From Candidatus Omnitrophota bacterium (GTDB lineage Bacteria > Omnitrophota > Gorgyraeia > Duberdicusellales > 4484-171), in contig JAFGHG010000074.1 in the NCBI GenBank assembly GCA_016939345.1, positions 1 through 6,513 on the forward strand: a DNA stretch of 6,513 bases, in the 5' to 3' direction. The notes under the pieces are model-generated. The model made no database searches and was not told the DNA's origin. It saw only the letters and a list, made by a program, of their open reading frames with translations. The translations under genes and the position numbers were made by a program. Position 1 is the first letter of the stretch. Each line of letters opens with the position of its first letter. Shown here piece after piece: positions 1-5,514 of this stretch.

Positions 1-40
1 CGCAAGCTGAAAAAATCAATCGTAAAGTCTTCAAATTCAC
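1..40 (-). CDS. Possible start of a further gene (partial, runs off the left edge)
   Basis: Downstream of the promoter, GTG at 40-38 opens a frame giving MNLKTLRLIFSAC before the window ends, with AAGGA about 10 nt upstream. The basic-then-hydrophobic start would suit an exported protein, in keeping with the genes before it. Only 13 codons are visible, the start is not ATG, and the Shine-Dalgarno spacing is long, so this is a weak candidate. If it is not real, positions 1-67 are an untranslated leader of a gene further left. Confidence 0.25.
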   Translation of the reverse strand, partial: MNLKTLRLIFSAC

Positions 41-67
41 AAATCTATATTCCTTTATACGTATATA

Positions 68-95
68 ATCATAATAAAATTAATTTTCTTGTCAA
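68..95 (-). promoter_or_regulatory. Near-consensus sigma70-type promoter reading leftward
   Basis: On the minus strand, a perfect -35 TTGACA (95-90) and a -10 TATGAT (73-68) are separated by 16 nt of AT-rich DNA. Transcription would start near 55-62 and run toward position 1. It lies in the only gap after the STN lipoprotein gene, so it would drive a separate downstream gene rather than this operon. AT-rich DNA yields chance -10 boxes, but the exact TTGACA with acceptable spacing is uncommon by chance. Confidence 0.6.
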
Positions 96-109
96 TATTT
101 TTTTATGGT

Positions 110-445
110 TCATTTAGTGATTTTAAAAACCGGCCGGTTTAAATCCTTGCGGAGCCTAAAGCCATTTTTTGTACAGAGCCTCCTCAGTACTTCTTCCCAG
201 TTATCCTTTCTGATTATAGTCTTTATCGGCTGGCTCTCATCTATACTTTCATCGATGCTTATCCGAAAACCTGCTTTAGTCTGGATCTCCTCTATTACTT
301 TCAGCAGGCTGATATTATCAGCTGCCAGCTCGCACTTCTTCTGGCCGTTAATCATCACTTCTTTTGCCTTAACAAAGCCGCAACCTGAATAAAAAAGGCT
401 GAATACAATAATATAAATTAATTTTTTGAAAGGTATGGATTGCAT
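110..445 (-). CDS. Small lipoprotein with STN (secretin/TonB N-terminal) domain
   Basis: This 111-aa protein has an N-terminal signal (PFKK, hydrophobic stretch LIYIIVFSLFYS) ending at SGC with C22, so it is probably lipidated. The rest (about 37-109) fits the short STN domain found at the N-terminus of secretins and TonB-dependent receptors. It has a first strand, then NISLLKVIEEIQTKAGFRISIDESI (44-68), a strand with PIKTIIRKDNWEEVLRRLCTKNGFRLR (73-99), and a closing strand (PVFKITK). There is no secretin or receptor barrel attached; the protein ends with the domain. It may be a periplasmic partner or pilot for a secretin-type machine encoded elsewhere, but no such gene is in the window. The ATG has no good Shine-Dalgarno, and the preceding gene ends 33 nt upstream. 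It is the last complete gene of the run, with no clear terminator hairpin after its TGA. Domain call by eye. Confidence 0.85.
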   Translation of the reverse strand: MQSIPFKKLIYIIVFSLFYSGCGFVKAKEVMINGQKKCELAADNISLLKVIEEIQTKAGFRISIDESIDESQPIKTIIRKDNWEEVLRRLCTKNGFRLRKDLNRPVFKITK

Positions 446-478
446 GCTTAGGAAGATTCAGCCCTATGATTATAGTTT

Positions 479-889
479 TTAGAGGGGTTTTAAAATCGAA
501 TTCATGCCTAATAATTCCAGTTTCTGGGCCTGGACCGGATTTTTTCTTTTAAATTCTGTCATAACTTTATTGAAATCATCGATCCCCCTGGAAGCATCTC
601 TTTTTTCCGAAGAATCACTGCTTATAAGACTTGAAGCCGATCCGTAACTCAAACTCTTTTGTTCATCTCTTAACTGACGTACGCTGTTTATAAAGTTGAT
701 ATTGCGTCTTATAAAGGCAGATACCTCAGATACTGCCTTGTCCGGGTCATCAATATTTTTACTGAGGATTTTGGCCAGAGCTCCGTAGTATTGATTAAGG
801 GCATCTGAAACCTCATCAGCCGGACAAACCCCCAGAAATAAAAAAACTGAAAGTGCTGCCAGCAAGAATTTCCTGCCCCTATTTTGCAC
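479..889 (-). CDS. Secreted protein of unknown family
   Basis: I do not recognise the family of this 136-aa protein. It starts with GTG (889-887), chosen because AGGAG at 900-896 is spaced 6 nt upstream and overlaps the preceding gene's stop. Residues 1-24 form a signal peptide: a basic start (RGRK), a hydrophobic stretch (LLAALSVFLFLG), and a probable cleavage site after VCPA, giving a mature N-terminus at D25. C22 is not in a good lipobox, because V precedes it, so a soluble periplasmic protein is more likely than a lipoprotein. The mature chain is predicted mostly helical and hydrophilic, with a serine-rich stretch around 79-95 (SYGSASSLISSDSSEKR) that may be a flexible linker between two helical parts. 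The TAA is 33 nt before the next start. It lies between two lipoprotein genes in the same run, so an envelope role is likely, but no specific function can be given. Confidence 0.8.
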   Translation of the reverse strand: MQNRGRKFLLAALSVFLFLGVCPADEVSDALNQYYGALAKILSKNIDDPDKAVSEVSAFIRRNINFINSVRQLRDEQKSLSYGSASSLISSDSSEKRDASRGIDDFNKVMTEFKRKNPVQAQKLELLGMNSILKPL

Positions 890-895
890 AACGAT

Positions 896-900
896 CTCCT
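896..900 (-). promoter_or_regulatory. Ribosome binding site that fixes a GTG start
   Basis: AGGAG on the minus strand is 6 nt upstream of GTG at 889-887, and its first bases come from the TAA stop of the preceding gene. No ATG is available at the right distance, so this site is the main reason for calling GTG as the start. Confidence 0.6.
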
Positions 901-1259
901 TACTCGGCTATGGCCGAAGTAATCTCTTTAACTTCAACCACTTCATTGCGGGAAAAAAGAACAGATATGGTTTTTCCATTATCAAGCTTATAATACCAGG
1001 TCTCATCCTGGCCTATAGAAGAGATATCATAGGGAAAACCCAATACGCTCATGACCGCAGACATGGTAACACCTTTTTTTATCTCTCCATAAGGAGTCAA
1101 AAAAACAACCTGGCCTTCTTTTATTCCGTTTAGTCTCTCAAAATATGTCGGCTCGATTGTTTTCCTTTCAACTCCCTCAACCTTCTTAGCTGCTTTGACT
1201 GCACAAGCAGAAAAAACAGCTGCTAATAAGACCAGAGAAAGAGCTTTATAAAACTTCAT
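900..1259 (-). CDS. Small BamE/SmpA-like lipoprotein
   Basis: This 119-aa protein has an N-terminal lipoprotein signal (MKFYK, hydrophobic stretch, FSAC with C19), so it is probably anchored in the envelope by a lipidated cysteine. The mature part contains KEGQ-VVFLTPYGEIKKG (about 47-63), then GVTMSAVMSVLGFPYDISS (63-81), DETWYYK (85-91) and ISVLFSRNEVVEVKE (98-112). That order matches the small alpha-beta fold of SmpA/OmlA (BamE-like) proteins: G-x-T...V...LG.P, then a WYY strand, then a final strand with a hydrophobic VLF. The match is by eye and distant, so a role in outer-membrane assembly should not be assumed. It overlaps the DUF192 gene by 14 nt and carries an excellent AAGGAGG (1269-1263) just 3 nt before the ATG, which supports strong and coupled expression. 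The gene after it starts 10 nt downstream of its TAA. Confidence 0.85.
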   Translation of the reverse strand: MKFYKALSLVLLAAVFSACAVKAAKKVEGVERKTIEPTYFERLNGIKEGQVVFLTPYGEIKKGVTMSAVMSVLGFPYDISSIGQDETWYYKLDNGKTISVLFSRNEVVEVKEITSAIAE

Positions 1260-1713
1260 CCTCCTCCTTGTAATCGATCAAATCAAAATCAAGAATCTCT
1301 CCAACTATTATACCAGTAGCATCAGCAAGCCCGGCATTTATTTCCAGAACATACTTTGCCTCTTTATCGGGAATTATCGGGGTGCAGGCCGTAGTATCAC
1401 AAGGCTGGACGAACCTTTCAAGAAATACTACCTCTTTTCTGCTGTTAATCCAAACTATGTCTAAAGGAAAATTGGTATTCTTCATCCAAAAACCATAAAT
1501 ATCTTCTTTGGGAAAAATAAAAAGCATACCTTCGCCCCTGGATAAGGACTCTCTGTCCATCAACCCTTGAGTGCGTTCATGGGGTGTTTTTGCCAGTTCC
1601 ACGCAAAAACAGTTGTTTTCTAAGCAGACTTTGTTTTTGACCTCTGTCAGGCCGCAGCCCAAAAAAATAAAAGTAATAATAAAAACTATAGACAAAACCT
1701 TAAATTTTGCCAT
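1246..1713 (-). CDS. DUF192 family lipoprotein
   Basis: This 155-aa exported protein belongs to the DUF192 (UPF0127) family, whose function is not established. Residues 1-20 form a lipoprotein-type signal (MAKFK, hydrophobic stretch, FLGC), so it is probably lipidated at C20. The domain spans about 38-145, with the characteristic run R47-x-x-GLM (50-52), EGMLFIF (61-67), FWMKNTNFPLDIVWI (75-89), then a Cys pair C105/C110 and KYVLEINAG (120-128). The N-terminal part is rich in cysteine (C30, C35, C37), which might allow disulphides in the periplasm. The gene overlaps the 3' end of gltX by 14 nt and the next lipoprotein gene by 14 nt, so translation of all three is likely coupled. GGAGG lies 13 nt before the ATG and AGGA only 2 nt before it, neither at ideal spacing. 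Family assignment is firm; the biological role is unknown. Confidence 0.9.
   Translation of the reverse strand: MAKFKVLSIVFIITFIFLGCGLTEVKNKVCLENNCFCVELAKTPHERTQGLMDRESLSRGEGMLFIFPKEDIYGFWMKNTNFPLDIVWINSRKEVVFLERFVQPCDTTACTPIIPDKEAKYVLEINAGLADATGIIVGEILDFDLIDYKEEDEVL
1263..1269 (-). promoter_or_regulatory. Strong ribosome binding site for the BamE-like lipoprotein
   Basis: AAGGAGG followed by AGG sits directly before the ATG at 1259, inside the 3' end of the DUF192 coding sequence. It is the best Shine-Dalgarno match in the window and decides the start. Spacing is short (3 nt) if the full AAGGAGG pairs. Confidence 0.7.
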
Positions 1714-3016
1714 GATCCTGGATCATCCTCCAATACTGGATAATTTTGTTCAGTCTTTTTATGACTTTATCCTTGCCCAAAACTTCCATAGTCTCGAACA
1801 GGCCGGCTCCATGTTTTGTCCCGGTTAAAGCCACTCTTACGGGATGGACCAAATTTTTTAGTTTCAGGCCCAAATCCTCGCAGGCTTTACGGAATCCCTG
1901 TTCGATATTTTCCTTGGTAAAGTCCTGAATGATCTTTAAACCTTCTATTAAAAACTGTAACTCTTTAACCAAGGGCTTCTCCAATACATCTTGAGTATCC
2001 GGGCTGTAAATAACCTCCTGATCAAAATAGGGCTTCATCGAAGTGATTAAATCAGCCAGTTTGGATGTTCTGACCTGAAACAGACCGACTATTTTTTTTA
2101 TTTCTTCTCTTTCTAAGTTTTCAGGCAGAAAAGATTTTTCTCCCAGGTAAGACCCGGCAAGATCAGTGAATTCATCAAGACTCATTGACCTGATATATTC
2201 TCCGTTTATCCATTCCAGTTTATCAAGAGAGAACACAGCCCCGGTCTTATTAACATCTTTGATATCAAAAATATCTTTGGCCTCCTGCAATGATATGATT
2301 TCTCTATTGTCCTTTGGCGACCAGCCCAAAAGAAGCAGATAGTTTGCCAAAGCCTTTGATAAATACCCCTGCTCTTTATACTCCCTTATGGAAGTTGCCC
2401 CGAACCTCTTAGAAAGCCTGCCTCCGCTGGGAGAAAGTATCAACGGGACATGGGCATATTTCGGGATGCTAAAGCCAAGGGCCTGATACATCAATATCTG
2501 TTTGGGGGTGTTAGAGATATGGTCCTCGCCCCTGATAACACAGTTGATATCCATCAGAGCATCATCGATAACGCAGCTGAAATTATAAGTCGGTGAGCCG
2601 TCGCTTTTTATAATAACCTCTTCATTTTTAGGCAGCTCGTTAAATATTATCTTGCCCCGGTTTAAATCATCGATTTCAATGCGCTGCATCTGATATTTGA
2701 AAAATACTGCACCGTCTTTTTGCTCTGCTTTACCTTCCTTGATAAGTCTGTCGGCATACTCCCGGTAAAGGCCAAACCTTTTTGACTGAAAATGGACCTC
2801 ATCCCAGTCCATACCCAGCCATTTTATGCTCTCTAATATCTCTTCGAGGTATTCTTTCTTAGAGCGCTCTAGGTCTGTATCTTCTATCCTTAAAATAAAC
2901 TTTCCGCTCCTATGCTTTGCATACAGCCAGTTAAACAGACAAGTCCTTGCCCCGCCGATGTGCAAAAAGCCTGTTGGCGAAGGAGCAAACCTTACTCTCA
3001 AATTTTGACTATTCAT
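1700..3016 (-). CDS. gltX: Glutamyl-tRNA synthetase, compact form without zinc-binding insert
   Basis: This class I aminoacyl-tRNA synthetase charges tRNA-Glu with glutamate in the cytoplasm. The N-terminal Rossmann fold carries RFAPSPTGFLHIGGART (HIGH-type motif H19-I-G-G22), then RIEDTD at 43-48. SDGSPTYNFSCVIDD lies at 138-152, IRGEDHISNTPKQ at 161-173, and the KMSKS-type motif appears as RLSKR at 200-204. The C-terminal anticodon-binding part ends with HPVRVALTGTKHG at 391-403 and an LG...RL tail. At 438 aa it is shorter than the usual 465-490. The missing part is the segment after LIKEGKA (residues 91-97), where most bacterial GluRS have a CxC...C zinc-binding insert. Here the chain runs straight into AVFFKYQ and the DDLNRGKI block, with no cysteine between residues 27 and 147. 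A strong GAGG Shine-Dalgarno sits inside the upstream gene. Its last 14 nt overlap the DUF192 gene. Whether it also charges tRNA-Gln is not determined. Confidence 0.95.
   Translation of the reverse strand: MNSQNLRVRFAPSPTGFLHIGGARTCLFNWLYAKHRSGKFILRIEDTDLERSKKEYLEEILESIKWLGMDWDEVHFQSKRFGLYREYADRLIKEGKAEQKDGAVFFKYQMQRIEIDDLNRGKIIFNELPKNEEVIIKSDGSPTYNFSCVIDDALMDINCVIRGEDHISNTPKQILMYQALGFSIPKYAHVPLILSPSGGRLSKRFGATSIREYKEQGYLSKALANYLLLLGWSPKDNREIISLQEAKDIFDIKDVNKTGAVFSLDKLEWINGEYIRSMSLDEFTDLAGSYLGEKSFLPENLEREEIKKIVGLFQVRTSKLADLITSMKPYFDQEVIYSPDTQDVLEKPLVKELQFLIEGLKIIQDFTKENIEQGFRKACEDLGLKLKNLVHPVRVALTGTKHGAGLFETMEVLGKDKVIKRLNKIIQYWRMIQDHGKI
1712..1726. repeat. Near-palindrome over the DUF192 start codon
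   Basis: ATGATCC and GGATCAT are 7-bp inverted arms with one central base. On the minus strand the element begins immediately after GGAGG (1731-1727) and its last two bases are the A and T of the DUF192 start codon. A hairpin with a 5-bp stem and 5-nt loop would be weak, but would shorten the effective distance from GGAGG to the ATG. The text is also coding for the end of gltX, so it may be chance. Confidence 0.35.
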
Positions 3017-4955
3017 TATTTACCTCTTCAAATAATTCATCAAAATCAACTTTATACCTTTGGGTTATTTCCCTGGCCGCATCAAACTTTGCGGTCTTTA
3101 TGTAGATCTTGGCTAATAATTTATTTGCCCTGGCTAATTTCGGCTTAAAAAACAAGGCATTACGGCAATATTGATAAGCCAGCTCATAATCTTTTTCCCG
3201 GTAAAATATATCAGCTATCAACAGATAACTTAAAGCATGATTTGGCTCTATGCTTATAACCTGGTCAAGATACTTTTTGCTTTGTGAGTACTCCCCGAGA
3301 AGATAAAGTACATAGCCGACATTAAAGGGCCGCTTTATTGAAGGCTGGCTGTTTTTTAAAGTTTCCAGGAGATTCGGGCTCTTTGGGCTGACTTTGGAAA
3401 AATCCAAGGCCTTTGAAGCCAGTTCGGGATAGTTTTGCAGGCTGGAATTTTCTATAAAAATAATACCTTCACCGGAAAAATAAACACAAACATAACCTTT
3501 ATCAACTAATACTTTTATCAGCTTGGGCGGGTAATCTCTCAAGTAACTGATAATAAAACCCTGCAATTTGTATTTTTCAACAAGTTCTTCAAGTTGCTTT
3601 ACGTTTCCCTGAGAAGCCTTTATATAGGAAGAAAAAAAATCCGCTCCGTAAACCTCAGTTCTTCCGTCAATAAATACAAGGCGCTGGGGATAAAAATTAA
3701 AGATAAGAGGAGCCCCCAGATTAAAGGTATTAAACATCCTGGGAGGTAGCTCTTCTTTTTTCATAAAATCTATTAGTGCATGGGGGTGAGAATCTAAATC
3801 CTCGGATAAAAAATCACTCCTGTATTCTATGTTCTCGTCATCGCCAAAATAAGACCTTCCGCCTTTAGAAGCGGTTTTTATCTCTTCAAACATATTAAGA
3901 CAAAGACCCAAGGAAAAAAAGAGAAAACAATAACGCAAAAGAGCATAACCCTGCTTTTGGACTATTTTTTGCAAAAAGAAATCTTTAATAGACTGGTAAC
4001 GGTCAGCAAATATGGCGGCAGCTGCGGGTACGAGAAAGTAGACATTTCTCAGGCTGTTGACAGAAAAAGCGGCCATAACGACAAAAAGGGCCGGATAAAA
4101 AAAATTGAGATCCCTGGCAAAGCCAAGGCAAAGAAAAGTAAAAACCAGCAGACCGATATAAGAGGCTCTTTGAGGAAAATCGCTCAAAGGGCTTTGAAGC
4201 TCCTGGACGTAATCATAAAAAACCGATTGGGAACCGGAAAAAATATCTTTGACTATTTTGAAAGGATAACTGAGCGTCTCTAAAGGATAGGGCGTCAAAA
4301 AGCAAGCCAGGATAGAAAGAAGAAAGACAAACCTGACATTTCTGTAAAATTCCCGATCAAAATCTTTTTTGCCAATAAGAGAAAATACCAGGTACAAAAA
4401 CAGGATCAGCGGTCCAAGGAAAAAAAATCCGTGTATATTTACCCAGAAGACCTGGACCAAAGGCAGGGAAAAAAGGAGTTTTCTATTTTTGAAGACAATA
4501 GGGGCCAAAAACAGGATTAGAAAAAAAAAGCTTATGTTGTCAGGCCTTAAAGTAAAACGCCTCAAAGTAAGCTGGAGACTAAAAAAAATTAGAGGAAAGC
4601 AAAAAACCCAGTCGGTTTTAAGCAAAAAAATTGCCAAAATAAGAAAAGAAAGCGAAAAAACAGCAATTTTTATGAAAAAAAGGGCTTCCGTCCCGGCCAG
4701 GTCATAAATAACGGCAATTATGACCTGATAAAGCCATTCATGATTAAGCCAGGGCTTAGATTGAGCAGTAAAAGAAAATATGTCGTTATTGGGGATAAAG
4801 CGGTTTTTAATTATCTGTTCGCCGCTCTTAAGATGAAAAAAGTAATCTACTTCTCCTAAATTATAAAAAGCCGACATCATCAAATAAGAAAAAAGAACAA
4901 AAAAGACAAGGATTTTAGCAGCAATAAAAATGTTATCAACTTTAAATATATTCAT
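3009..4955 (-). CDS. Polytopic membrane protein, GT-C glycosyltransferase-like, with C-terminal TPR domain
   Basis: This 648-aa inner-membrane protein has about 10-12 predicted hydrophobic helices between residues 12 and 353. A soluble region follows (about 354-540), then three TPR-like helical repeats at about 543-635 (pattern GYVLYLLGEYSQSKKYL, then IEPNHALSYL, then KPKLARANKLLAKIY). After helix 1 comes an acidic loop with E35, D37 and H41, then SFT at 61-63 and W69-x-x-H72-E73-W74-L75. Other polar motifs are RPD 137-139, NIHG 173-176, RN 303-304 and FIDGR-x-E at 428-434. This layout resembles GT-C-fold enzymes that transfer sugars from polyprenyl carriers on the outer face of the membrane, with the acidic residue in the first external loop as candidate catalytic base. 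The acceptor is unknown and enzymatic function is inferred. It starts 16 nt after the gamma subunit gene without a clear Shine-Dalgarno; an in-frame TAA 9 nt upstream fixes the ATG. It overlaps gltX by 8 nt. Confidence 0.9.
   Translation of the reverse strand: MNIFKVDNIFIAAKILVFFVLFSYLMMSAFYNLGEVDYFFHLKSGEQIIKNRFIPNNDIFSFTAQSKPWLNHEWLYQVIIAVIYDLAGTEALFFIKIAVFSLSFLILAIFLLKTDWVFCFPLIFFSLQLTLRRFTLRPDNISFFFLILFLAPIVFKNRKLLFSLPLVQVFWVNIHGFFFLGPLILFLYLVFSLIGKKDFDREFYRNVRFVFLLSILACFLTPYPLETLSYPFKIVKDIFSGSQSVFYDYVQELQSPLSDFPQRASYIGLLVFTFLCLGFARDLNFFYPALFVVMAAFSVNSLRNVYFLVPAAAAIFADRYQSIKDFFLQKIVQKQGYALLRYCFLFFSLGLCLNMFEEIKTASKGGRSYFGDDENIEYRSDFLSEDLDSHPHALIDFMKKEELPPRMFNTFNLGAPLIFNFYPQRLVFIDGRTEVYGADFFSSYIKASQGNVKQLEELVEKYKLQGFIISYLRDYPPKLIKVLVDKGYVCVYFSGEGIIFIENSSLQNYPELASKALDFSKVSPKSPNLLETLKNSQPSIKRPFNVGYVLYLLGEYSQSKKYLDQVISIEPNHALSYLLIADIFYREKDYELAYQYCRNALFFKPKLARANKLLAKIYIKTAKFDAAREITQRYKVDFDELFEEVNNE
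3023..3026 (-). promoter_or_regulatory. gltX ribosome binding site within the preceding coding sequence
   Basis: GAGG on the minus strand sits 6 nt before the gltX ATG (3016-3014), inside the last codons of the membrane-protein gene, whose TAG stop (3011-3009) lies just past the gltX start. The arrangement implies translational coupling and fixes the gltX start. Confidence 0.65.
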
Positions 4956-4971
4956 GTCTATTTAAAGCCGG

Positions 4972-5514
4972 TTAAATCTTTTTTAAAAGCTCCTGCCCCT
5001 TAAGAAAGCCTTTAAGGTTAGCATCTAAAACTTGCTTTTTGTCTTTAAACATGGCTTTTAAAATATTTACAACCGACTCCTTTTTAAGAAAATTATTTTT
5101 ATTGGCAATGAGCAGACCTAAGACCACGCTGTTAGCCACCCTGGGATTGCCGCATTCAAGGGCAACTTTATTAAAATGGCATCTAATGCTTCTTATGTTT
5201 TTATCCAAAGATACAGAATCAGCAAGGTCGCTGTTAATGATCAGCAGGCAATCCTTTTTTATGGAATTTTTAAACTTTTCAAAAGACGGCTTGTTTAAAA
5301 TAATAGCCACATCCGGATAATCAATCAAGGGGGATGCAATCGGCTTATCGCAAATCTTTACAAAGCAATGTGCTGTGCCTCCGCGCATCTCTGCCCCGTA
5401 AGAAGGAAACCAGCTGACTTCTTTGCCTTCGCTGAGTGCGGCCCTGGCAATGATCTTACCCAGGCTCATCAACCCCTGTCCGCCGAATCCTGATATTAAA
5501 ATATCCGTTTTCAT
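4972..5514 (-). CDS. korC: 2-oxoacid:ferredoxin oxidoreductase, gamma subunit
   Basis: This 180-aa cytoplasmic protein is the gamma subunit that completes the 2-oxoacid:ferredoxin oxidoreductase together with the beta subunit just upstream. Family signatures are clear: ISGFGGQG at residues 7-14 (glycine-rich loop at the start of the domain), then YGAEMRGGTAHC at 39-50, and ASP at 60-62. A VALECGNPRVANSVVLG-type segment follows around 117-133. Length is typical of the separate gamma subunit rather than the fused alpha/gamma form, which implies a split multi-subunit enzyme. The ATG at 5514 is the only sensible start, because an in-frame stop lies about 15 nt upstream, yet it has no good Shine-Dalgarno. 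The next gene starts 16 nt after its stop. The substrate (2-oxoglutarate, branched-chain or other 2-oxoacid) cannot be read from this subunit, so the symbol is a family label. Confidence 0.92.
   Translation of the reverse strand: MKTDILISGFGGQGLMSLGKIIARAALSEGKEVSWFPSYGAEMRGGTAHCFVKICDKPIASPLIDYPDVAIILNKPSFEKFKNSIKKDCLLIINSDLADSVSLDKNIRSIRCHFNKVALECGNPRVANSVVLGLLIANKNNFLKKESVVNILKAMFKDKKQVLDANLKGFLKGQELLKKI

Noticed and set aside
64..69. Plus-strand TATAAT considered as a -10 box
   Set aside because: No -35-like sequence lies 15-19 nt upstream, and no plus-strand gene follows; it overlaps the better-supported minus-strand promoter.
127..140. Perfect 14-bp palindrome AAACCGGCCGGTTT, considered as a terminator
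   Set aside because: It lies inside the STN lipoprotein coding sequence before its stop, allows only a 5-bp stem with a 4-base loop, and is followed by just a short T-run.
105..392. Plus-strand frame antisense to the STN lipoprotein gene
   Set aside because: The minus-strand frame has a signal peptide, lipobox and recognisable domain; the plus-strand frame has none and matches no family I know.
709..891. Second minus-strand frame over the secreted protein gene
   Set aside because: It begins with TTG, overlaps the better frame that has a signal peptide and well-spaced GTG start, and lacks protein-like features.
4369..4707. Plus-strand Lys/Arg-rich open frame of 112 codons
   Set aside because: It is the antisense of the T-rich, Phe/Leu/Ile-rich membrane segment of the 648-aa protein, so the basic composition is a by-product.
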